From Sphingobacteriia bacterium (GTDB taxonomy: Bacteria; Bacteroidota; Bacteroidia; UBA7662): a DNA stretch of 13,317 nucleotides. Both the position numbers and the translations under genes were made by a program. Positions 7,335 to 13,317 of the stretch are shown in pieces. The DNA lies in NCBI GenBank assembly GCA_009926245.1, contig RFPG01000013.1:1-13317 (forward strand), written 5' to 3'. Within the stretch, counting starts at the first letter, position 1. Each line of letters begins with the position of its first letter. The notes beneath the pieces were generated by a model. That model was given only the letters and a program-made list of their open reading frames with translations, did no database searches and had not been told where the DNA came from.

Positions 7335-8288
7335 ATGCCCAAAGGCTTCCGCCTACCTGCCAAAGGCTCCCAGATGCTTGCTCTGGCCGAAATGCACTTT
7401 ATTGTATTTATTTGGGGGTTTACCGCGATTCTGGGTAAGTTGATTCAAGTCGAGGCCCTCAACCTCGTTTGGAACCGTGTCGCGATCACCGGACTATTAC
7501 TGGCGGCTTGGGCAGCCTACCGCCGGGTACCCTTACGCGTGCACACCACCACCGTTCTTCCCATGATGGCCACCGGGCTCATCATTGCCGCCCATTGGGT
7601 GACTTTTTACCATGCCATTCGAATCTCCAATGTTTCTTTGACCTTGGCGGGCCTGGCAACCTCCTCTTTTTGGGCTAGCATGCTCAAGGCATTGTATGCG
7701 GGTAAAAAACCCGCATTACGAGAATGGCTTTTGTCAATGGTGGCGATCGTCGCCATGCTTCTTTTGACCCGCGTTCAACAATTTCCGGCCTTCGCTTGGT
7801 GGACAGCCTGCTTATCGGCCGTGTTGGCGGCTTGGTTTGCGATAATTAATGCCCGTTTTACGCGGATTGAAGAACCCCTTCGGGTGGCCTTTTGGGAAAT
7901 GTTCGGAGGCTGGCTGGGGGTTTCGGCTTGGATACTTTTGGAAACTCAAATGGGTCCGTTGTTGCCCGGCCTGAAAGGCTCGGACACAAACCCCCTATGG
8001 CCCTGGCAAATACCGACCGTGAGCGATTGGTTTTGGTTGGGACTGCTGGCCTTGGTCTGTACCTGTTATCCCTTTGTGGCCAGCATTCGGCTGATGCGTC
8101 GTATTGATCCCTTTAGTTTTGTGTTATCGGTTAACATGGAACCGGTGTACGGGATTTTTCTGGGTTGGCTGCTGTTCCGCAACAGCGAACAAATGTCCCC
8201 TGCTTTTTATGGGGGCACGCTCCTCCTCATTGGCGCCGTTGGCGTCGACGCCTGGGCCCAACGTTACCGGGATCGCTTGGACCGTTGA
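7335..8288 (+). CDS. EamA/DMT-superfamily transporter
   Basis: A hydrophobic protein with about ten membrane helices in two EamA repeats: the first from HFIVFIWGFTAILGKLI, the second from about the middle of the protein, ending in a MEPVYGIFLGWLLF helix pair. EamA proteins export or import metabolites, amino acids or drugs. The substrate cannot be read from sequence. HWVTFYHAIRISNVSLTLAGLA is the typical helix 3-4 signature of this group. I chose the ATG at 7335 (317 residues), 13 nt after the permease stop. The ATG at 7374 (304 residues), which begins right before helix 1, is equally plausible, while a start at 7278 inside the permease gene is unlikely. It is the last gene of the operon, and its end overlaps the end of the convergent DUF58 gene by 25 bp. 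No terminator hairpin is visible between them. Confidence 0.88.
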   Translation: MPKGFRLPAKGSQMLALAEMHFIVFIWGFTAILGKLIQVEALNLVWNRVAITGLLLAAWAAYRRVPLRVHTTTVLPMMATGLIIAAHWVTFYHAIRISNVSLTLAGLATSSFWASMLKALYAGKKPALREWLLSMVAIVAMLLLTRVQQFPAFAWWTACLSAVLAAWFAIINARFTRIEEPLRVAFWEMFGGWLGVSAWILLETQMGPLLPGLKGSDTNPLWPWQIPTVSDWFWLGLLALVCTCYPFVASIRLMRRIDPFSFVLSVNMEPVYGIFLGWLLFRNSEQMSPAFYGGTLLLIGAVGVDAWAQRYRDRLDR

Positions 8289-9196
8289 CGCAAGTACCCT
8301 TCGAGTACATCGCCAAATCCGTTTTGGCAATCCGCCTCGATCAGATCAATTTTGAGTTGACCGCAACGCAAACGTAAATCTGATGTGAAGTCCTTGTAGG
8401 CCTGAACATAGGCCTCCCGGTATTCAGAAGGATTCAACTTCATTTCCAGACCGGATTCGGGATCTACCAAACGATACGGCCCTTGATTCCATTCAAAACG
8501 CGCCTCTGTTTTTTGATCCAAAACATGAAACAACAAGACTTCGTGTCGGTTATAGCGCAAATGCTGCAAGGCCGAAACCAAGGCGTCGGGTTGCAATCCG
8601 GGCTCAAAACAATCGCTGAAAACCAAAAGGAGGCTCCTGGATGGCATGGTTTCAGCCAATTCATGGAGTGATTCTACCAAGGCGGTTTTCTTTCCGTAAT
8701 CCTCGGCTCTTGCGCTCAACGCTTTTTGGAGATGCAACATCAATGTATGATGATGCGATTTGCCCAATCCGGGCCTGACCAAACGGCGCAATTGTGAATC
8801 GCATAGCATCAACCCGTAGGCATCCCGCTGACGACGAAAAATATGGGTCAAGGCAGCCGCCGTTCGAAGTGAGAATTCCCATTTGCTAGTCCCTCTGGGA
8901 GGGTAGAACATGGACGCCGAGGCATCCACCAAAAGATGGGCTCTTAGGTTGGTTTCTTCTTCGTAACGTTTGGTAAAGTACTTATCGGTTCGGGCCAAGA
9001 GTTTCCAATCCAGGTGACGGGTGGATTCCCCGGTATTGAAAAGGCGATGTTCTGCAAATTCAACCGAAAAACCATGATGGGGGCTTGCGTGCAGACCTGT
9101 CAAAAATCCCTCAACGGCCTGGGCCGCCTTAAAATCGAGAACCCCTGCCGATTCCAAATCAGCAGGGGTCCACGCATCTTTTTGGTCAAACGCCAT
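8264..9196 (-). CDS. DUF58 protein with von Willebrand A-like domain
   Basis: A 310-residue soluble protein. The DUF58 hallmark RxYxxGDxxRxIDW appears as HRLFNTGESTRHLDWKLLART (about 50-70), leading to DKYFTKRYEEE. DASAS at 91-95 is a DxSxS metal-site motif of a vWA-like fold (D91, S93, S95), and a further conserved LLVFSD lies later. DUF58 proteins usually work with a MoxR-type AAA+ ATPase in chaperone-like or envelope-stress systems (the Bat/Mox loci of Bacteroidota). Here the gene follows secDF by about 23 nt and no moxR is in the window. The codon at 9199 is GTG followed at once by ATG at 9196; I used the ATG. No signal peptide or membrane helix is seen. The exact role is unknown. Confidence 0.88.
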   Translation of the reverse strand: MAFDQKDAWTPADLESAGVLDFKAAQAVEGFLTGLHASPHHGFSVEFAEHRLFNTGESTRHLDWKLLARTDKYFTKRYEEETNLRAHLLVDASASMFYPPRGTSKWEFSLRTAAALTHIFRRQRDAYGLMLCDSQLRRLVRPGLGKSHHHTLMLHLQKALSARAEDYGKKTALVESLHELAETMPSRSLLLVFSDCFEPGLQPDALVSALQHLRYNRHEVLLFHVLDQKTEARFEWNQGPYRLVDPESGLEMKLNPSEYREAYVQAYKDFTSDLRLRCGQLKIDLIEADCQNGFGDVLEGYLRQRSKRSR

Positions 9197-9219
9197 CACG
9201 GGTTCGTCCTAGGCTTGAA

Positions 9220-12200
9220 TTATTTGGCTTTGGACCGACCCTCCACCCATTTCACGGTATCCAAAACCAAAGCGGAGGCCGTAAAAATGGATGAATAGGT
9301 ACCCACAATAAGCCCCAAAAGAATGGCAAAGGAGAAACTCTTGATGACATCCCCACCAAACAGGAACAAGACCACCACCGTAATCACCGTCGTAAACGCG
9401 GTAATAAGAGTACGGCTCAGGGTCGTGTTAAGAGCTCCGTTCATGATTTTGATATCGGCAGTTAATTTCCGATCCGCCAAATCTTCGCGGAGTCGGTCAA
9501 AGACAACCACCGTATCGTTAATGGAGTAACCCACAATGGTCAAAATCGCCGCGATAAAGGCTTGGTCAATTTCCATTGAAAAAGGCATCCATTTCCAACC
9601 CAGCGAGAACACGGCCAGGACAACGAGCACATCGTGCGCCAAAGCCACTGTGGCACCCAAGGCATATTGCCACTTGCGGAAGCGGATAACAATATACACA
9701 AAAATCGCGATCAAGGCAAAAAGAATGGACCAAACAGCCGAGGCTTTGATGTCATCCGCGATGGTGGGGCCCACCTTCTGGGAACTCATGAGGAATTGAT
9801 CCTTGAAACTTGCCTGATCAGGGGCCTGGGCATACAGCCCCTTCAAGCCTTCCCACAATTTGTTCTCAACCTCCAGATCCACGGTTTCACTGTTATCCTG
9901 GATTTTGTAGGTGGTCGTCACTTTGAACTGACGATCGCCCCCAAAGGTCTTCACCTCGGGTGCAGAACCAAATTCTTGAGCCAAGGCAGATCTTATTTCG
10001 CTGGCATTCCGATCGCTATCCAAAGCGACCACATAACTGCGGCCTCCTTTGAAATCAACCCCCAGATTAAAGCCTTGCGTCGCCATGGAAACAAGACCCG
10101 CGACAATCACCGTGAGCGAAACCCCGTACCACAACCTTCTTTTACCAAGAAAATCAAAGTTCAGGTTGTTAAATAAACCCAACGACCAAGCATTGCCGAA
10201 TGATATGGTTTTGCCTTTGGCAACATAGTATTCCATAATCATTCGGGACAAAAACAAAGCCGCAAACAAGGAGGTCAAGATCCCCACAATCAACGTCGTC
10301 GCAAAACCCCGAATCGGACCCGAACCAAAGACATACAATACAATACCCGTCAAGATCGTGGTGACGTTGGCATCAATAATGGAGGAATAGGCATTGGAAA
10401 AACCATCGGAAACAGCCTGTCGCATACTCTTGGAACGGGCCAACTCTTCGCGTATCCTTTCAAAAATCAGAACATTCGCATCAACCGCCATACCAATGGT
10501 CAAAACAATACCGGCGAGACCTGGCAGGGTTAGGACCGCCTGAAGGGATGCCAAGATGCCAAAGATGAAGAAAATGTTCACGAAGAGTACGGCGTTAGCG
10601 ATCATACCCGATCCCGCATAATAAACTGCCATAAAGACCAAGACCAACAGGAGACCCAAAACAATGGACCACAAACCGCTTTGAATGGCTTCTTTACCAA
10701 GGCTAGGACCCACAACCGCTTCTTCGACAATGCGAGCCGGTGCAGGCAATTTACCCGCCTTCAAAATATTAGCCAAGTCCTTGGCCTCTTCAGTGGTGAA
10801 ATTACCGGAAATAGAAGACATCCCCCCGGAGATTTCAGACTGAACGGTCGGGAACGAATAAACATAGTCGTCCAAAACAATGGCGACCGACTTGCCGATA
10901 TTATCGGCCGTCATCCGCCTCCAACGCTTGGCGCCTTCGGCATTCATGGTCATGGAGACCTCCACCTTGCCAAAGGGATCAATGGATTCACGGGCATCGG
11001 TCACCACATCGCCTTCCAAACCAGCCTTGTCCTCATTCCCACGCTTCTTGAGCGCGATCAGGTCAAAGAATTTGTTACCGTCACCACGGCCTTTGACCGT
11101 CCATAATAGTTTGAGATTGCGAGGCAAAAAGTTGCGGACTTCGGGGCGGGCCAGCATCGCATTGACCACCGTGGTATCCCTGGCTGCCGAAGTACCCACG
11201 ACCGGGCCCTGGGAAACTTTGGAGCTGCCGTCTTTGTCTTGGAAAATAGCTGGCATCAAAACCGCGAACAAGGGATTCTCTTGACGGGTCCGCGCCAGTC
11301 CTGCCGCGGAGGTATCACCCGCTGCAGAGGTATCGGCTGCTGCCAAATTTTGCATCAAGGCGTTGTCCGAAGGAGCGGCCGTATCACCAGGCGCAGTGGT
11401 CGTTGACGAACCCGAAAGCGTCGTGTCGGCTTTGACTGTCGTACCCAGTTTGGTTTCTGCGGCCAAGTATTTATTGACTTCAACCATTCGATCCAAAACC
11501 TCTGCTGCCTCGAAGGTTTCCCAGAATTCCAGCTTCGCGGTCCCCTGCAAGAGCTTGCGGACCCTGTCTGGGTTATCCACCCCTGGCAACTCGATATTGA
11601 TTCGACCGGAACCCTGTTGACGCTGAATATTGGGCGCAGTGACCCCGAACTTGTCAATACGGGTGCGCAGGATATTAAACGAACGATCGATGGCGCTCTC
11701 GGCCTCGGCACGAATCACCTCGATCACTTCCTCATCGGTGGCATCAAAATTGACCCGACCCTGATTCTCGCGGGTTGCAAAAATGCTGGCCAATCGGTTG
11801 TTGGGAGCCACTTCGCGGTAAGCCTGAACAAACAGGGTTACAAAATCAGATTGGGAACTCGATTGACGTTGGGCTGCCAAATCCATGGCTCGGTTAAAGC
11901 CAGGGTCCTTGCTTTGGTTGCTGAGGGCCCGAATCACGTCTTGAACCTCCACTTCCATTACCACATTCATCCCGCCCTGAAGGTCCAAACCCAGATTCAA
12001 CTTTTGGTCACGGACTTCGGCGTAGGTGAATTTTTTGAGCCATAGAAAATTAAAAACTTCCTGGTCTGCAATGGAATCGAGGTATCGACGCTCCATGGCC
12101 TCGTCGCCTTTGGCATAAGCCTTGGCTTTTTTCTCAACGTTGGAGGCAATCCAGGTAAAACTGAGTTGATAAATACAAATAAGTGCAAACAAAGCGGCAA

Positions 12201-12228
12201 ACCACCGCACAGCTCCTTGGGCTTTCAT
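9220..12228 (-). CDS. secDF: Protein translocase SecDF (fused SecD-SecF)
   Basis: A 1002-residue inner-membrane RND-type protein that uses the proton gradient to pull exported proteins out of SecYEG on the periplasmic side. SecD features are helix 1 (about 8-26), LGLDLQGGMNVVMEV (79-93), the periplasmic P1 domain, and AGIVLTIGMAVDANVLIFERI in helix 4 with the functional Asp. SecF begins near residue 680, with NLGVDFKGGRSYVV and VGYSINDTVVVFDRL. Residues about 262-315 are a Thr/Ser/Ala-rich linker containing DTSAAG twice in tandem; such inserts are common in Bacteroidota SecD. Full length, no interruption, with the ATG at 12228 matching the usual N-terminus. There is no recognisable -7 box in the 93-nt upstream gap, which holds an inverted repeat, so transcription probably comes from the upstream small gene or beyond. 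DUF58 follows downstream. Confidence 0.97.
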   Translation of the reverse strand: MKAQGAVRWFAALFALICIYQLSFTWIASNVEKKAKAYAKGDEAMERRYLDSIADQEVFNFLWLKKFTYAEVRDQKLNLGLDLQGGMNVVMEVEVQDVIRALSNQSKDPGFNRAMDLAAQRQSSSQSDFVTLFVQAYREVAPNNRLASIFATRENQGRVNFDATDEEVIEVIRAEAESAIDRSFNILRTRIDKFGVTAPNIQRQQGSGRINIELPGVDNPDRVRKLLQGTAKLEFWETFEAAEVLDRMVEVNKYLAAETKLGTTVKADTTLSGSSTTTAPGDTAAPSDNALMQNLAAADTSAAGDTSAAGLARTRQENPLFAVLMPAIFQDKDGSSKVSQGPVVGTSAARDTTVVNAMLARPEVRNFLPRNLKLLWTVKGRGDGNKFFDLIALKKRGNEDKAGLEGDVVTDARESIDPFGKVEVSMTMNAEGAKRWRRMTADNIGKSVAIVLDDYVYSFPTVQSEISGGMSSISGNFTTEEAKDLANILKAGKLPAPARIVEEAVVGPSLGKEAIQSGLWSIVLGLLLVLVFMAVYYAGSGMIANAVLFVNIFFIFGILASLQAVLTLPGLAGIVLTIGMAVDANVLIFERIREELARSKSMRQAVSDGFSNAYSSIIDANVTTILTGIVLYVFGSGPIRGFATTLIVGILTSLFAALFLSRMIMEYYVAKGKTISFGNAWSLGLFNNLNFDFLGKRRLWYGVSLTVIVAGLVSMATQGFNLGVDFKGGRSYVVALDSDRNASEIRSALAQEFGSAPEVKTFGGDRQFKVTTTYKIQDNSETVDLEVENKLWEGLKGLYAQAPDQASFKDQFLMSSQKVGPTIADDIKASAVWSILFALIAIFVYIVIRFRKWQYALGATVALAHDVLVVLAVFSLGWKWMPFSMEIDQAFIAAILTIVGYSINDTVVVFDRLREDLADRKLTADIKIMNGALNTTLSRTLITAFTTVITVVVLFLFGGDVIKSFSFAILLGLIVGTYSSIFTASALVLDTVKWVEGRSKAK

Positions 12229-12266
12229 AACAATTAAAAATTTAAATTAAACAATCGAATATGGGT

Positions 12267-12307
12267 CGTTTTCCGAATGCTTGACCCCATGGAAGGCATT
12301 CGAAACG
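12267..12307 (-). promoter_or_regulatory. Inverted repeat / RNA hairpin in the secDF leader
   Basis: On the minus strand, CGTTTCGAATGC (12307-12296) pairs with GCATTCGGAAAACG (12280-12267). This gives 7 bp (CGAATGC/GCATTCG) plus 5 bp (CGTTT/AAACG), with a two-base bulge and a 15-nt loop. It begins 14 nt after the stop of the small secreted-protein gene and ends 38 nt before the secDF start. No run of U follows directly, so it is a poor intrinsic terminator. A leader element acting on secDF translation or mRNA stability is at least as likely. Loop bases ATGGGGTC can also pair with GACCCAT just downstream (12268-12262), allowing an alternative fold. Confidence 0.55.
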
Positions 12308-12321
12308 GAGCGGAATACTAT

Positions 12322-12717
12322 TTAGGGAGCCCGTCCGAAACCGACGTTGCCTTTGCCCTTGAAGGGTGCAGCAACCAATTCTTCCGTGAATTCAACCTTG
12401 AAAAACCTTGAAAAAGAAAAGGAAACCTTCCACTCTTTGGGGGCCTCCAGGGGATCCGACCCCTTCAACCCTTGTTCCTCCAAACCCGTTTGGCCGCCTT
12501 GATGATGCCAGGGCTGAAAAAAGGTTGGGTTCTCTTCTGAATGTTCCTGTCCAGAACCTTCGGAGGTCGTTGGAGGGTCTGGAATCGGCGAAACCTCCCT
12601 GTAAGAAGCGGCTTTGACCGAACCAGAGGCTGCAAGACTTAGCCAGAGCAAGCTCAAAGCCAAGCACCCAACGCCCAGGGAGGCCGATACCGATCGAAAA
12701 GTAATCCGGGTGAACAT
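12322..12717 (-). CDS. Small secreted protein of unknown family upstream of secDF; candidate Sec-monitoring arrest peptide
   Basis: I do not recognise this 131-residue protein. Residues 1-36 form a classical Sec signal peptide: basic start with R4 and R8, hydrophobic core LGVGCLALSLLWLSLAA, likely cleavage after SVKA. The predicted mature part of about 95 residues is proline/glutamate/glycine-rich at first (SPIPDPPTTSEGSGQEHSEE), then aromatic and basic near the end (SFSRFFKVEF). It has no cysteine and no T9SS sorting domain. It ends GFGRAP, with Arg-Ala-Pro directly before TAA. The ATG at 12717 is chosen; a TTG at 12726 would add three residues. It lies 93 nt upstream of secDF on the same strand, with a strong hairpin in between. 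The position, signal peptide and RAP ending resemble SecM/VemP-type arrest peptides that tune Sec genes. An ordinary secreted protein remains possible. Confidence 0.7.
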   Translation of the reverse strand: MFTRITFRSVSASLGVGCLALSLLWLSLAASGSVKAASYREVSPIPDPPTTSEGSGQEHSEENPTFFQPWHHQGGQTGLEEQGLKGSDPLEAPKEWKVSFSFSRFFKVEFTEELVAAPFKGKGNVGFGRAP

Positions 12718-12734
12718 TTTTGCCAAAAGGATAG

Positions 12735-12742
12735 CAAAGATA
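12735..12742 (-). promoter_or_regulatory. Candidate -7 box for the small gene-secDF-DUF58 operon
   Basis: TATCTTTG on the minus strand is an exact TAnnTTTG match in the short gap after the T9SS protein gene, 17 nt before the chosen ATG at 12717. No TTTG is seen about 20 nt further up, so strength is uncertain. If active, it would give the small gene and secDF their own promoter, independent of the upstream cargo protein. Confidence 0.4.
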
Positions 12743-12767
12743 ACCCCAAGCAGGACTGATACCTTCC

Positions 12768-13317
12768 CTAAGGAAGAACCAGAAAGCGTCCCTGCAGGGG
12801 CGATCCCGAGGGTCTGTGGACGCGGAGTAGGTACATGCCAGGGGCGATCCCATCCAAGCTCAGGGTCCCTCCCAAACCATGCCCGTTGGGGGTTTCGTGT
12901 GCTTCAACGGCAGAACCCTGGCCGTGGATTTTGCCCTGTAAATCCGTAATTTCCCACGAAACAGCCGGATTTTCCACGCCCCTATCGGAAATCCCCTCCT
13001 CTTCCTCGATCAACCAATGCAAGCTTTGCCCAGCACGAACCGGATTCGGCTTGAGCGTGGACCTTGGGCCACCCAGCAGATTCCTTACCGAAGATGTTAC
13101 CATAAACCCGGTGGTACCGGCACTAAAGGTGGTACTCTGGTGGGATGGGTTTTGGGCACTCAGGGTCACGGGTACGGTGACCGAATGCATCCCAGGGTGC
13201 TCGCATCGCAATAAATAGCTTCCCCAGGGGAGTCCAGAGAACTGAAAAGACCCCGTTGAACCCGTCAGGGTTGAGCGTCGAAAAGACAAAGGCACCGAGC
13301 CATTGGCATTCAATAGC
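12768..13317 (-). CDS. Secreted protein with C-terminal T9SS type A sorting domain (N-terminus beyond right edge)
   Basis: The frame is open to the right edge, so only the last 182 or so residues are seen. The visible start (GSVPLSFRRSTLTGSTGSFQFSGLPWGSYLLRC, split by turns) has the look of a carboxypeptidase-regulatory-like or SpaA-type beta-sandwich. The last 95 residues follow the T9SS C-terminal sorting pattern: LKPNPVRAGQSLHW, then VSWEITDLQGKIHGQG, then LSLDGIAPGMYLLRVHR, ending in a short strand GRFLVLP. Such domains guide cargo through the type IX system and are removed or attached at the surface. What the passenger part does cannot be judged. An acidic insert (EEEEGISDRGVENP) separates the first two strands of the sorting domain. 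The small secreted-protein gene starts about 50 nt downstream. Confidence 0.85.
   Translation of the reverse strand, partial: LLNANGSVPLSFRRSTLTGSTGSFQFSGLPWGSYLLRCEHPGMHSVTVPVTLSAQNPSHQSTTFSAGTTGFMVTSSVRNLLGGPRSTLKPNPVRAGQSLHWLIEEEEGISDRGVENPAVSWEITDLQGKIHGQGSAVEAHETPNGHGLGGTLSLDGIAPGMYLLRVHRPSGSPLQGRFLVLP

Noticed and set aside
9634..10176. 180-codon open frame on the plus strand
   Set aside because: Antisense to secDF, with no recognisable domain, signal peptide or promoter.
11290..11345. Short tandem repeat (DTSAAG twice) in secDF
   Set aside because: Part of a low-complexity linker of a kind common in Bacteroidota SecD; not evidence of a mobile or regulatory repeat.
12207..12217. AAGGAG inside the start of secDF as a Shine-Dalgarno for an internal GTG start
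   Set aside because: Only two bases separate GGAG from the GTG, too close to function, and the full N-terminus from 12228 fits SecDF proteins.
12267..12307. Plain rho-independent terminator
   Set aside because: No U-run follows the stem and secDF has no clear promoter after it, so I listed it as a leader element. Termination is not fully excluded.
12392..12853. 153-codon minus-strand frame across the gap between the T9SS gene and the small secreted protein
   Set aside because: It overlaps two better-supported frames and has no signal peptide or domain. The 12322-12717 frame has a convincing signal peptide instead.

Overview
The window is a compact stretch of chromosome that most likely comes from a member of the Bacteroidota. 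Four things point there: a single-chain SecDF fusion, a protein ending in a type IX secretion (T9SS) sorting domain, a TonB-dependent receptor with an N-terminal carboxypeptidase-regulatory-like segment, and several exact copies of the Bacteroidota -7 promoter box TAnnTTTG. Base composition looks close to even GC. I see no tRNA, rRNA, insertion sequence, integrase or CRISPR array, and no gene-free stretch longer than about 100 bases.

Layout. Positions 1-1904 (minus) hold a probable operon of a VIT/CCC1-type iron transporter followed by an M17 leucyl aminopeptidase cut by the left edge. A small HAD-type phosphatase (1978-2358, plus) diverges from it and converges on the next block. Positions 2342-5468 (minus) form an overlapping cluster: glutathione-peroxidase-like protein, CrtW-type carotenoid ketolase, then a TonB-dependent receptor gene that looks broken, with two internal losses, one of which shifts the frame. 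Positions 5547-8288 (plus) are an envelope operon: monofunctional transglycosylase MtgA, an LptF/LptG permease and an EamA-type drug/metabolite transporter. Positions 8264-13317 (minus) run, in order of transcription: the C-terminus of a T9SS cargo protein (cut by the right edge), a 131-residue signal-peptide protein, SecDF, and a DUF58 protein.

The most interesting item is the small gene directly upstream of secDF (12322-12717). It has a signal peptide, resembles no family I recognise, and ends with Arg-Ala-Pro directly before the stop codon. It is followed by a strong inverted repeat in the leader of secDF. That architecture recalls Sec-monitoring arrest peptides (SecM, VemP, MifM and the RAPP-type peptides), so it is a candidate translation-arrest regulator of SecDF. 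This is a hypothesis from position, signal peptide and last residues, not a proven function.

A second pattern is that -7 boxes lie exactly 4 nt before the start codon of three operon-leading genes (VIT, mtgA and, with one mismatch, gpx), which would give leaderless or near-leaderless mRNAs.
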